IMG/VR virus record: IMGVR_UViG_3300047157_000068
Span: 1 to 64,000 of that record
Source of the DNA: a virus
Reading direction: 5' to 3' (one strand)
DNA: 64,000 bases
Part shown: positions 41,171 through 50,658 of the stretch, one piece after another
Layout: each line of letters begins with the position of its first letter
How positions within the stretch are numbered: the first letter of the stretch is position 1
The notes under the pieces: generated by a model
What the model saw: the letters and a program-made list of their open reading frames with translations, nothing else
What the model was told of the DNA's origin: nothing
The model's database searches: none
Made by a program: the position numbers and the translations under genes

Positions 41171-41190
41171 AATTACAGACAATATAAAAT

Positions 41191-41220
41191 AAAAAGAGCA
41201 GGAGATTTCTCCCCTGCTCT
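41191..41220 (-). terminator. Strong rho-independent terminator
   Basis: Minus strand AGAGCAGG-G-GAGAAATCTCCTGCTCT, a stem of about 10 bp with a bulge, then TTTTTATTTTA. It lies 23 bp after the TAA at 41244. Confidence 0.85.
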
Positions 41221-41243
41221 AATATTAAAATAGAGTTCTCTAA

Positions 41244-42476
41244 TTAAGCAGATACTGTAATAGCATCTATATCTTGCTCATAAGGAACAAAGTTTCCAGC
41301 TGAATCAGCCCATACTGACAATGCAGTCATAAGCTTTTCAATTTCACCTTGTGCAGCTTCGTCAGAACACTTCACAAAGATTTTATATACATACTGATCA
41401 TTATCAAACACTCCTGATGGATTGTTGAATCTTGGCACAGAATGTTGAATATAATATGCTTTGTAAGTTGAACTTCTATCTACAGCAGCAAGAAGTTGGC
41501 TAGATTGCTCAATTTCTCTGATTCTTGAACTGTCAGCGTTTCCTTGGTTAAAAGGACTTTGACGGTATCTTTCAGACATAATTAAATCTCTAATTACTTC
41601 TTCACCTTGAGTTTGTTGCATTTGACCTGGAGTTCTTGATGCTACACCACAGTCATTACAAGGATTACCAGTTTCATCTAGTAATGAAGCAATGATTTCT
41701 ACTGGCTCAGCATTGAAATGATCTCTTGTATCAAAAGAACAGTTTCCAAATTCAGTATCAACATAAGCTCCTACAAAGTGAACTGAAACAGATACTTTAT
41801 CAACTCCATTAGGATCAGTAGAAGCAACATATGTTCCATCTAATACCTGAGCAATTGTAAAAGTAGTTGTTGTTGCTACACCACCTGTAGTTACTGTTAC
41901 ATCTACACCACCACCATTTTTCTCAGCTACAAAAGGCTTGATTAATGGATCTGAAAGAACCATATCCGCCATTGTTGCAGCTACTAAAGCTGGGTCAATA
42001 AACTCTTGCCCTTCAACACAGCATACATTAGCTGAATCTCCAATAGCATAAGCATTGTGGTTTAAGAATCTTAGTGCAGGTGAACCCTTTACATCCATTC
42101 TCATAAATTGTGTTTTACCACATGGTGCACAATCAGAAGCTAAAGATAAGCTTGCTGTAGCTTGTACAGCTGACTGACATGTTGCATCCCATAATCTTGT
42201 AATATATCTTGGGTTGATCCCTTTAGATTTTACAGATTCTTTGTACCCTCCGTGACCTGGATTGTTTCCAATAGTATCTTTAGCGTAGAATGAACCTTGA
42301 ACTACGTAGCCAAGTGCTCCCTTTGCAGGTGCTCCTGGTAATGCTACTGATGCCCAAGTTGCATCACTTACTAAAGCTACTTGACCAGCAGTAAGAGCAC
42401 TTGTTGCAGTACCCGCTGTATCTAGCGTGCTATCTGCAATAAACGTCTTGTTAAACGCATGATTAAAATAAGCCAT
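41244..42476 (-). CDS. Probable abundant virion structural protein
   Basis: 410 residues, Ala/Gly/Thr-rich, uninterrupted. It opens MAYFNHAFNKTFIADS and has a Cys-containing middle (CAPCGKTQFMRMDVKG, CCVEGQEFID) and a helical C-terminus (QYVYKIFVKCSDEAAQGEIE). The gene has its own promoter-like motif with a ~95-nt leader and its own strong terminator, as expected for a highly expressed virion component such as a head-decorating or tail-barrel protein. I do not recognise the family with certainty. Confidence 0.6.
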   Translation of the reverse strand: MAYFNHAFNKTFIADSTLDTAGTATSALTAGQVALVSDATWASVALPGAPAKGALGYVVQGSFYAKDTIGNNPGHGGYKESVKSKGINPRYITRLWDATCQSAVQATASLSLASDCAPCGKTQFMRMDVKGSPALRFLNHNAYAIGDSANVCCVEGQEFIDPALVAATMADMVLSDPLIKPFVAEKNGGGVDVTVTTGGVATTTTFTIAQVLDGTYVASTDPNGVDKVSVSVHFVGAYVDTEFGNCSFDTRDHFNAEPVEIIASLLDETGNPCNDCGVASRTPGQMQQTQGEEVIRDLIMSERYRQSPFNQGNADSSRIREIEQSSQLLAAVDRSSTYKAYYIQHSVPRFNNPSGVFDNDQYVYKIFVKCSDEAAQGEIEKLMTALSVWADSAGNFVPYEQDIDAITVSA

Positions 42477-42570
42477 AATTATTAATTTTGTGTGAGGACC
42501 ATTACCCTCACTGGTTATAAATAAATGATTTTAACAGTTTACTCTGTCCGTAACTTCCTTGTTACTATAA

Positions 42571-42583
42571 TAATATACACATT
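42571..42583 (-). promoter_or_regulatory. Promoter-like motif ATGTGTATATTAT
   Basis: Minus-strand match to the recurring motif, followed by TATAG. It lies 95-107 bp upstream of the start at 42476, leaving an unusually long leader. Confidence 0.45.
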
Positions 42584-42602
42584 TTTTGTTTAAAATCATA
42601 TA

Positions 42603-43308
42603 TTAATTATTTCTTTCTGCAGTTTGTGTACCACGTTGTGCTTGATACAGATTCTCTATGTCACCTGCAATAATAGAAGCAGTGTCATCTAACATTACTT
42701 CAACCAAGTCATCTTTAAATTCACAATCTACATTTACTAAACTTGTATTTCCTGTATATGGATCAACACATCCTTCAACTTGAATTAAGGTTGGTTTTTG
42801 ATAATAAGTTAAAACAGGATTAACAATATTAAAGTTAGCATTTCTATATATTCTTATTGTATTACCAAGCATTGTACAAAATGTTTCACCCCATTCAAAA
42901 TCAGGATTCTTTAAAGGATCTCTTAATAATAATGATACATTTGCTTCTTCAGCTAAATATACTGTCATTGATCTTGGAGTACAACAATCATCTTTTGCTT
43001 GTGTAGTAACACGTTTAAATTCTAAATATGTATCAACTGGAAAATTGTCTGTTTCAAAATAATTTTCTGTCTCAGTGCCAGTAAGAGATAATTCTCTAAG
43101 TAATGGTTGTAAATCATCTATTCTTTTTTTAGATAATTCATCTCCTTCCTTATACATATTACCTCCGTGTAAATTTCTTCTACACCACTCTATCTGTGCT
43201 TTATTAAAAGCCTCAACAAATTGCCAACATTCAATATTATCATAATCTTGACTATCAAGTTTATTTAGCCTTTGTTTAAGCTTTAAGTAAGAGTGTACTA
43301 TTTTCCAT
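42603..43308 (-). CDS. Head-completion/connector-type protein (one frameshift)
   Basis: About 234 residues when restored. The start is the ATG at 43308 (MENSTLLLK); one extra A in CTTAAAGCTT near 43281 shifts the frame, after which LKQRLNKLDSQDYDNIECWQ leads into the long ORF. The visible 184-residue part contains KRIDDLQPLLRELSLTG and, in its beta-rich middle, VNPVLTYYQKPTLIQVEG. It lies between the major capsid cluster and the tail genes and resembles head-tail connector proteins of large Bacteroidota phages by position. The frameshift is most likely a sequencing error. Confidence 0.55.
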
Positions 43309-43320
43309 TATTAATTATAT

Positions 43321-43737
43321 TTATGAATTCCAATATGGTTCAACTTTATCCATCAAAGAAAGAAGCTGTTCTTCATTATCAGGTTTTTGTAAAAACTCTA
43401 ATACTTCAGAAGGTCTTTTACCCATTCTTACACCACTGTCAATTGGTTCAATCCAACCACCAGCTTTTGTTGTAATAAATCTATAATAAAGACCATCTTT
43501 AATTAATGCTCTAATTTTTAATTCTTCCATTCCTAATTTTGAAACTTCTAAGAATTGAGAGGCTGCTCTTTTTTTGTTTGATTCAGCACCATGACCGTTA
43601 ATATATGTATCCATATTTTCATACATAATATCATTAGGGGTATTCTTTGTATACTGTACACTATCTACATCAGCTACTTTAGCTACATACATTAATTTTG
43701 TAGGGTTGCTATCATATAACTCTTGTAATGCTGACAA
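43321..43737 (-). CDS. Unrecognised small head-cluster protein
   Basis: 138 residues. The N-terminal part is polar; the C-terminal half contains LGMEELKIRALIKDGLYYRF, RMGKRPSEVLEFLQ and an acidic end. No catalytic motif, signal or membrane segment. Its start is 4 bp from the stop of the upstream gene and it is part of the leftward head operon. It is probably a virion or assembly protein. Confidence 0.5.
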   Translation of the reverse strand: MSALQELYDSNPTKLMYVAKVADVDSVQYTKNTPNDIMYENMDTYINGHGAESNKKRAASQFLEVSKLGMEELKIRALIKDGLYYRFITTKAGGWIEPIDSGVRMGKRPSEVLEFLQKPDNEEQLLSLMDKVEPYWNS

Positions 43738-43741
43738 TGCT

Positions 43742-44342
43742 TTATTTTTTAATCTTAGTTAATTCAGTTCTTGTTGTAAGTGTTTCCTCAACAGTATCTA
43801 AATAAAACTTAGGATTATTTTGTGCTTTTTTAGCTTCTTTTAATGAACCTGCAACTATAGAAAATCCTCCTGCTTTTATAGCATATAGTTTTATTCTATC
43901 ATATGGATCTACATCAGCATCTAAAAATACTGGATCATTACCACATCTTAATTGTATCTTATCCCAAAATTTAGAATTATCAGGTTTCATTACAGTTAGT
44001 TTATTCCAAAATTCTTTATCATCTGGATCAACTAAATTAGCTGCTAATTCTGCTTCTAGTTCAGAAACAACTTTTCTGATTTCAGCAATTTTCTTTTTCT
44101 TTTCTTTAGGAGGTAAGCATTTTTACTTCAGGTGCAAACTCATTTAATCCAGTAATATATCTTTTAACACCATTCATTTCTAAACATGCTAAAGACTCTT
44201 GATGAAATACTCCATCATGTAATGATAATCCATATTGTTCTAACCCCATATTTTCTTTATTTGGATTAAAATAAGGTCTTATAGCAATAGTGCTACTTTT
44301 TTTTGCTTGTTGATACTTTTCAACAATTGTGTAATCTTCCAT
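43742..44342 (-). CDS. Head-cluster protein (one frameshift)
   Basis: About 200 residues when restored. The N-terminal part (44342 to ~44110: MEDYTIVEKYQQAKKSST) runs into a second frame through ...KMLTPPKEKKKKIAEIRKVV, a charged helix (SELEAELAANLVDPDDKEFW), then the C-terminal 82 residues with CGNDPVFLDADVDPYD and KLYAIKAGGFSIVAGSLKEA. Reading the two frames as one gives a single coherent protein without extra sequence. It lies next to the capsid gene and may be a head protein. Confidence 0.55.
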
Positions 44343-44429
44343 TTTTTGGTTTTTTTTAAAAATTAATAATTATTACTCTAGTCAAATAATGCACCGTAGT
44401 GTACAATCTATTATTACTAATATTTCTAA

Positions 44430-44449
44430 AGCAAGGTTTTACCCTTGCT
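44430..44449. terminator. Small GC-richer hairpin between head genes
   Basis: AGCAAGG (44430-44436) pairs with CCTTGCT (44443-44449). A short T-run (AAAGTTTTT) follows on the plus strand; on the minus strand only a weak T-rich tail follows. It lies just beyond the end of the small gene at 44468, so it may be a weak terminator or an RNA-stability hairpin. Confidence 0.4.
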
Positions 44450-44467
44450 AAAGTTTTTGACTATGTA

Positions 44468-44668
44468 TTAAACTACTATCTTCAAATCTCCTGCATTGAA
44501 TGATATATATCACCTTTAGCTAAACCAGCTGCTTTTGCTGCAGCATTATCAGCATAGATCTCTGACTAACATATCAATCCAAATGCTTTTGAAGCAACAG
44601 TATTTTATCTACACTTGAGTTTGAAAACTCATATGTTCTTGTTTGCTAATTTTAATGTCTAGTGCCAT
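44468..44668 (-). CDS. Small capsid-adjacent protein, heavily frameshifted in this sequence
   Basis: About 66 residues when restored. The ATG at 44668 opens MALDIKISKQEH; further fragments in shifted frames read YEFSNSSVDKIL, then SEIYADNAAAKAAGLAKGDI, then GDLKIVV and TAA. The pattern 'AAAxAAGLxxGDxY' is one I recall from small genes immediately downstream of the capsid gene in many Bacteroidota phages. At least three indels are needed. Because each fragment keeps its expected amino-acid sequence, errors in the sequence are more likely than decay. It would otherwise be missed as an empty 390-bp gap. Confidence 0.45.
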
Positions 44669-44690
44669 GATTATCTATTTATAGTTAAAA

Positions 44691-44720
44691 ATAAAAAGGG
44701 AGGAGGCATAAACCACCTCC
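44691..44720 (-). terminator. Strong terminator after the major capsid gene
   Basis: Minus strand GGGAGGTGG-TTTAT-GCCTCCTCCC followed by TTTTTATTTTT. It lies 17 bp after the TAA at 44737, as expected for a very highly expressed gene. Confidence 0.85.
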
Positions 44721-44736
44721 CCTTTAATTATAGTTC

Positions 44737-46356
44737 TTAGAATGATCCTCCTGTAACAGGGTTTCTCATTACAATTTTTAGAACTTTGGTTGGATCTTTA
44801 ACCCATATAGCTGGCATGGTCTGAGTCATATAAACTCTGTATCCATTAAACTGACCAGTAGAAGCAAACCCTTGAGTTCTTCCCATGTAGTCCATAGTAC
44901 CATTTTGGTAGAACCACTTAAGTTGATTATCCCAAGAAAGTTTCAACAAGTGAATGTTGTCATTTCCTTCATCAGTTACATCAAAGATAATAAAGCTAAA
45001 TGAACTTAGAGGTCTACCATCAATTAATGGATTCTCAATGTCATTAGTATTTAAGTTATCAAATGCTGGATTCAATACAAACTTAACGTTAGCTAAGAAA
45101 GGAATAGTAAAGCTTGTGTAAGCAAAACCATAATCTAAATCCATACCAGAACCTTTAACAGCTCCTATATCAGATGCATTTTGAACTAAACCAGAACCAT
45201 ACACTTCATCAGCAATTGCTTTGTTGATTAGTTGCATACCACCAATACCTGTTTGTACAACAAGTGATCTTTGTGGGTCTGGCCCTTTAAATTCAACTTT
45301 ACCTTGATAGAAGTTGTAAAGCTCAGACTTAAACATGTCAAGAGTAAATGAAGACTTGTTATATACTCTTTTGAAAGAGTTATCTAACTGTGCCCATAAA
45401 CCTACAGATAATCTAATATCATCTGGTCCGTCTTGTTTAATTCTACCACCTTTACCCCACATTAGGTAAGTTTCAATATCCGTTGCAATTTTAGATAAGT
45501 GAGCTGCTTCCATATTTGTAATGAAAGTTCTTGTAAGAGTTCCATTTTCAAATGCTTCTCTTGCACCTGCTTTACCCATGTTGCTACTAAGTCCTTCAAT
45601 ACTAGGTACTGATGGATTGTTTGGATCTGTGTCAAAGTTTCTCCAGATTTCAGTTACAGGTACAGTACCATCAGCGTTTAATCCACCTTTGATCATTAAA
45701 TCTGCTCTTGAAGAAATTGAATAGTGTACGTGTGCTTCTGCTCCTCCTACAAAGTTGTAGAATTCACGGAAACCAGAACCTGTTTCAATGTCAGAGAATC
45801 TTTCTCCGTACTCACCTCTTGCAGAACCTTTTCTGAAGAATTTAGTACCTTTAGCTAAATACTTGTTATCCAAGATAGCCGCATTGTTGTTGTTAACTAA
45901 TTGAACAGTGTAAACAAAACCGTCACCTGCTGGGATAATATCATCTGCTGTGATGTAAAGTTCAAGTCCATTATACTTATCATAAGTAATAATGTCACCA
46001 TGTCCAAAAGTTCTTTTGTTAATTTTGATCTTAAACGTTGTACCATCTACACCTTTACTTGCATTAGCTGGTTCAATATCCGCTACTATGTAAGGAAGAT
46101 CTTGTGCAATAGGAGTTTGCCACTTGTACTCACCTCTAGCGTTATCCACCATGATTGTATTCTTTCCACCAAAAGAAGCCATTTGATATAAAGGCATTTC
46201 TACCTTTTGGGTCATAGCCCATAAATCAATTGGTCCCATATCCATAGGCTCAGGATTACCAAGCATTTGGGTAAGGTGATAAGAATCAACATGTGAACTT
46301 GCTTTGTAGCTTGTATCACGTAGGAAAATCCCATTATTTAAAACTGGAGTTGCCAT
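44737..46356 (-). CDS. Major capsid protein (HK97 fold, crAss-like type)
   Basis: 539 residues, intact. The protein forms the icosahedral shell. The opening LRDTSYKASSHVDSYHLTQM and the blocks PEPMDMGPIDLWAMTQ, GSARGEYGERFSDIETGSGF and FKGPDPQRSLVVQTGIGG agree with what I recall of capsid proteins of crAss-like and related phages. The position also fits: scaffold-like gene and portal upstream, strong terminator immediately downstream. No Shine-Dalgarno is visible before the ATG (AAAAATTATGG), as usual in Bacteroidota. The HK97 fold is inferred from the family. Confidence 0.85.
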   Translation of the reverse strand: MATPVLNNGIFLRDTSYKASSHVDSYHLTQMLGNPEPMDMGPIDLWAMTQKVEMPLYQMASFGGKNTIMVDNARGEYKWQTPIAQDLPYIVADIEPANASKGVDGTTFKIKINKRTFGHGDIITYDKYNGLELYITADDIIPAGDGFVYTVQLVNNNNAAILDNKYLAKGTKFFRKGSARGEYGERFSDIETGSGFREFYNFVGGAEAHVHYSISSRADLMIKGGLNADGTVPVTEIWRNFDTDPNNPSVPSIEGLSSNMGKAGAREAFENGTLTRTFITNMEAAHLSKIATDIETYLMWGKGGRIKQDGPDDIRLSVGLWAQLDNSFKRVYNKSSFTLDMFKSELYNFYQGKVEFKGPDPQRSLVVQTGIGGMQLINKAIADEVYGSGLVQNASDIGAVKGSGMDLDYGFAYTSFTIPFLANVKFVLNPAFDNLNTNDIENPLIDGRPLSSFSFIIFDVTDEGNDNIHLLKLSWDNQLKWFYQNGTMDYMGRTQGFASTGQFNGYRVYMTQTMPAIWVKDPTKVLKIVMRNPVTGGSF

Positions 46357-46419
46357 AATTTTTGATTGTTTTTTTGTTAATAATTAATTTTACTCTGTTT
46401 ATATTTAATTTACTTCTAA

Positions 46420-47760
46420 TTAAATTCGTTTAAATATGTTGGTTAGGTCTTTGAATCTTTCTTTTTGAGCTTTTCTTTGAACTTTCTTTTCTGCTTGATT
46501 AACACCTAATGATGCTCCACCTGCATTTGACTGTTCACTCTTAAGTTTTCTAACCGTTTTTCTCAACACTCTTTTGTGCACCCTTATCCATTATTTTTGC
46601 TTTATATCCTGACTGGATCTTGTAATAACCACAAGCTTCAGAAATTAATGCATAATTAGGTTCCACAAATTGATATTTTTCTAGTAGGTGTCCTAATAAA
46701 TTAGTATTACGTTCCACTTACTGATGGATAATTAGGTTGAACTAAACCATTATATAACATGGCTTGAGTTTTTCTATCTACTTTAATATCTCCTAATTTA
46801 CCTTCTTTTAATGTTTCATATACATTTTTCATGTACGCTTGAGATGCATTTTCTTGTTGTTTCTTTTTAAGCTCTTGCTCTTCTAATTTTTGTGCAACAA
46901 CTTTTTCTTGCATCTTATCTAACTTTGGTTTGAACTTACTTGCTTGTGTTTCAAGCTTACCTAAGTCTTTCCAAATTTCTATTTCTTCTTGAATATCTTC
47001 AGCAGTACCATAACCTGTTGCACTTAAATATTCTGTTATAATTTTTTCTTGATCCAGTGACTTTTTTAATATCAACTGGTTTATAGTTTCCTCTACTTGT
47101 GATAGTTGTGAAAATAAGCCTTTAAATCTTTACCACCATCTGCAACATATCTTGCTGCTATTTGTAATTCTTGTGGTAAGCTATGAAAAAATTGCTTAGG
47201 TGTTTCACGTCTTACTTGATTAGCTTTTTCTTCTAAATTAGCTTCAATAAGCTCCTCCCAATCTTTTGCAGTATACTCATCTAAAGTTCTTTATCATCAT
47301 CAAAAGGAACTATTTTATCATCTTTAATTAGTTTTGACCAAATACATCAGATATACCGTTAATAGATCTTTCTGCCTCTTTTTTCTTTTTTGTTTCTACT
47401 ACTTCTTCAGTTTCTTCTTGTCTAAGTTCACCAAAGATTTCTTCAACACTTTCTTTTAGAAGTTTCTTTATTTTCTTAACTACCTCTTCAGTTTCAGTAG
47501 TTTCTTTTACCTCTTCTGTAGCATTTTCTTCTTTTTCTTCTGATTTTGCTAAATCATCTGTTGCATCATCTTTATCAGGATCAGCAAAAGACATATCAGC
47601 TTTTTCAGTTAAGCCCTGAGAAGATATTTTTAGGTTGAGATTTAGTATCTTGAATCATATCAGCACCACTTGGAGCAGCGTTGAATATCTCATCTAAATT
47701 AACTTCTACATTTTGTGCTACGTTACTTTTCACAGGTTGTGTTTCTGTTGTTGTACTCAT
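46420..47760 (-). CDS. Acidic scaffold-like/head-assembly protein (multiple frameshifts)
   Basis: About 446 residues when restored. The ATG at 47760 opens MSTTTETQPVKSNVAQNVEV. Shifts occur near 47608, 47330, 47293, 47113, 46705 and 46570, and the end is NIFKRI-TAA at 46420. The N-terminal third is very acidic (EEKEENATEEVKETTETEEV). Then come DWEELIEANLEEKANQVRRE and FHSLPQELQIAARYVADGG, a long charged coiled-coil helix (KMQEKVVAQKLEEQELKKKQ) and a basic C-terminus. Charged coiled-coil proteins just upstream of the capsid gene are usually scaffolds, and this block matches the crAss-like arrangement. The breaks are probably sequence errors. Confidence 0.6.
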
Positions 47761-47889
47761 AATATTTGTTGGTTTTAATATTAATAACTTCTTACATATA
47801 TAATATAAGAAATGTTTCTTATATAATTGTCAAGTTAAACTTAAAATATTTTTAAAAAAGTGAAAGTTTTTTGCAGTATATAGCTAACG

Positions 47890-50647
47890 CTACTTTTTAT
47901 CTTTCTTTTTTTGACATCATACTTATTTTTGTTCTCTCTTGCTATTTGTAGTTTAGTATCAGCTATTTGTTTTGAAGCAGCAATTTTTTCTCTTTCAACA
48001 GCTAATCTATTATTTTCCATGAGCATGATTTAGACAGCACTTTCTTCACGTTTAAATTCATTTGTTCTCTATACTGTGTAGTTTCTCTAATATCTTTCAT
48101 AGCATCTTGATAATCAGATTGTTGATTTTGATTTAATATCAACCATTGATCCATATCCTGCTGATCTTATTTCAGCTAATAGTAACATCATTCTGTCTGT
48201 CTTTATCATTTTCAGACATTTCAACTTGAAGTTTTTGTTGTTCTTCTTGTTGCTTTAGCTTTTAAGTTGTTGCTCTTGCATTTGACGTTGCTGTTGCATT
48301 TCTTCTTGTCTTTGCTTCTGAATTCTAGTTTCAGAATCTTTAAGTATATCTGATACTTCTGCAATTGAGTCTGCTTTAACAATATTACCTAAGTTCATAT
48401 ATACTTGCTCCTGTAGTATTATTAGTTAAGAGCCATTTGCTTTAAGTTTTCTAATATAGCTCTATGATTAGTTTTAGTTGTTGCAAATACGTTAAAGTCT
48501 CTAAGTAATAAATCTGTACCATTTATTTGGAAATTAACTTTCTCTGCTTCTGTAGATATATATTGTAGTCTAATACTTGGATTAGTACTATAATAATATT
48601 GTGCTAAGTCAGTTCTCATTTGATGTATACGTGGCATCAAATGATCAGAGTGTTGTACAAAATACATCTCTGTTTGTGCATATGATTGTTGCATAGCTTG
48701 TACAACCCCTGTAGCGGTTTGAGCTGATACAGCTCCTCCTAGACGTTGTGGGTTAATACCTATTGCATCAAAACATTGTTGTTTAAAATAATTTGCAAGT
48801 TGAATTCTAGACATCAATCTATTAGTCTGCTCCATGTTTAGAGTTTGATAATGATTAAAGTTAGTTGCATTCTCAGTATTTGTAATAGATGTATCAAGAG
48901 GTAGCATTTGAAAATCTTTCATTGCTACGTATGCTTTTGCATAATTGTTCTTACCCCAGTCTTCTCCCATTGAGTGACGTGGCAAAGCATTTTGATCAAA
49001 CATTATTACTGTTCCTAATTCATCTATTAGAATGTCAGCAATCTGGTTATTAACCATATTGTATCCAACTTGATATGCTTTCATTAAATCAACTAATGAT
49101 GTAGATCTAGTATTTCTATCTGAAAATACTCTACCTTCTACAGGTAATTTACACCCATATAAGTGATGTATCTCCTTTAAATTGAAATGGTAATCTACCA
49201 GGTTTAGTTCTATTAATTCCTAAATAAATAGGATTAACATTATCACCCATTGTAGATTGCCACATAGCTGGTAAGTTTGGTCCAATTTTTACACCACCCC
49301 ATACTTCATTTATCCAAATCCAATCAATATGTTCACCTTCTAATAAATTATCTTTTGTCTTTTGTTTAAATATAGAAGTATCATATATGGCCTTTTTAGT
49401 AATCTTAAAAGTCTCATCTATGATCTCTTGTGTTACTTCACCATCATCTTCTATTTTAGTTAAATGACCTACTCTACGTTGTGTTTTCCAATATATTGTT
49501 GCAACTCTCATTAAGTTACCTTCACCCCACATAGATACATCTTCATTCTCATCTAGTATTTCACTAAGTATATCTCCACCTCTTGCAGGGATCATTCCAA
49601 TAATTACTAGTGTATTGTCTATAAGCTAACCTGGCGCATTAGTATTCCATTCATGTGATCTTGTTGCATCATAATATGCACCATCATTTTGATAGCCATT
49701 AACTTGATATTGTGCAGATTTAGCTGGATATATCTTTTGTAAAGATTTTAATTGTTTTTCATCCATTAAATAACCATATCTATCAACTACATCTGATACA
49801 GTCATTAAATCTACTTTACCAGCATAATTTGAATCTGCAATATATCTTTGATCTGGAGATTTTTGATAGAAAGTTAATACAGGATTCCATAGCTCTACAT
49901 CATAGTCATCTTCTAACATTCTAAAATGCCAGAATTCTCTATCTGCAATAAGCATATCACGGAAACCTCTTTCTTCAAGTTCTTGCATTTTGAATCTTTC
50001 TTCATCTACTGCAAGTTGATGTGATGCCCACTCTTCTACCATACTTCTGTAAGACTTACTAAAAAAGTCTTCTATTTCTGGTAATGTTTTTAAACCTTCT
50101 GGAGATAGTTGCTTTTGTGCTTCTTCTGAACAGGGTCCATACCCATCTCAACCATCTTACCAACTAAGTTTGCTTCTGCTTCTGCTAATAAAGCTTCTTC
50201 TATTTGAACCTTTTTTGCGTCAAGCATTTCATTATAAGATGCATCATCAACAGCTCTAAACTGTACTTTAGAATATCTTTTAGCAAACTCCCCTGTAAGA
50301 ACATTTATTACATTAGGTACAATAGGATAAAATTTTAATTCTAATGCTGAGTCATTCTCAGCAGTTAAAGTATCCATAAGATCTTTATATTCATTATCTG
50401 GCTCAACAATATAATCTGTTTTATCAATTATACCTTTAGCTAACTTATAATTTTTAAGAAGTCTTCTAGAATTTTGACGTAGAAATTCAATACCTTGAAG
50501 TTCTAACCAATCTAAATTCCATGCTGCCCAATCATCATCTTTTTGCTTATAAGGTAAAAACTGAACCGGTTGTGTTAAGCTAGAAAATGTAGGCCCGCTT
50601 TCAGCTTTTGCCCCATTCTTCATTTGCATTGCATTTAATACTCTCAT
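47890..50647 (-). CDS. Portal protein (crAss-like), interrupted by several apparent indels
   Basis: About 919 residues when restored. The dodecameric portal forms the DNA gate at one capsid vertex. The N-terminal 185 residues (50647-50090; LLKNYKLAKGIIDKTDYIVE, NVLTGEFAKRYSKVQFRAVD) are followed by frameshifts near 50125, 49160, 48430, 48400, 48262 and 48175, plus a lone in-frame TAG at 49626. Further recognisable blocks are WNPVLTYYQKSPDQRYIADS-like sequence near 49900, MIPARGGDILSEILDENEDV, LPVEGRVFSDRNTRSTSLVD and GVVQAMQQSYAQTEMYFVQH. The C-terminus is a long coiled coil (EREKIAASKQIADTKLQIAR) ending at TAG, 47890-47892. The gene lies 12 bp after TerL. The family call is strong; the breaks are probably errors. 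Confidence 0.8.
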
Positions 50648-50658
50648 ACCTGTTTAGT

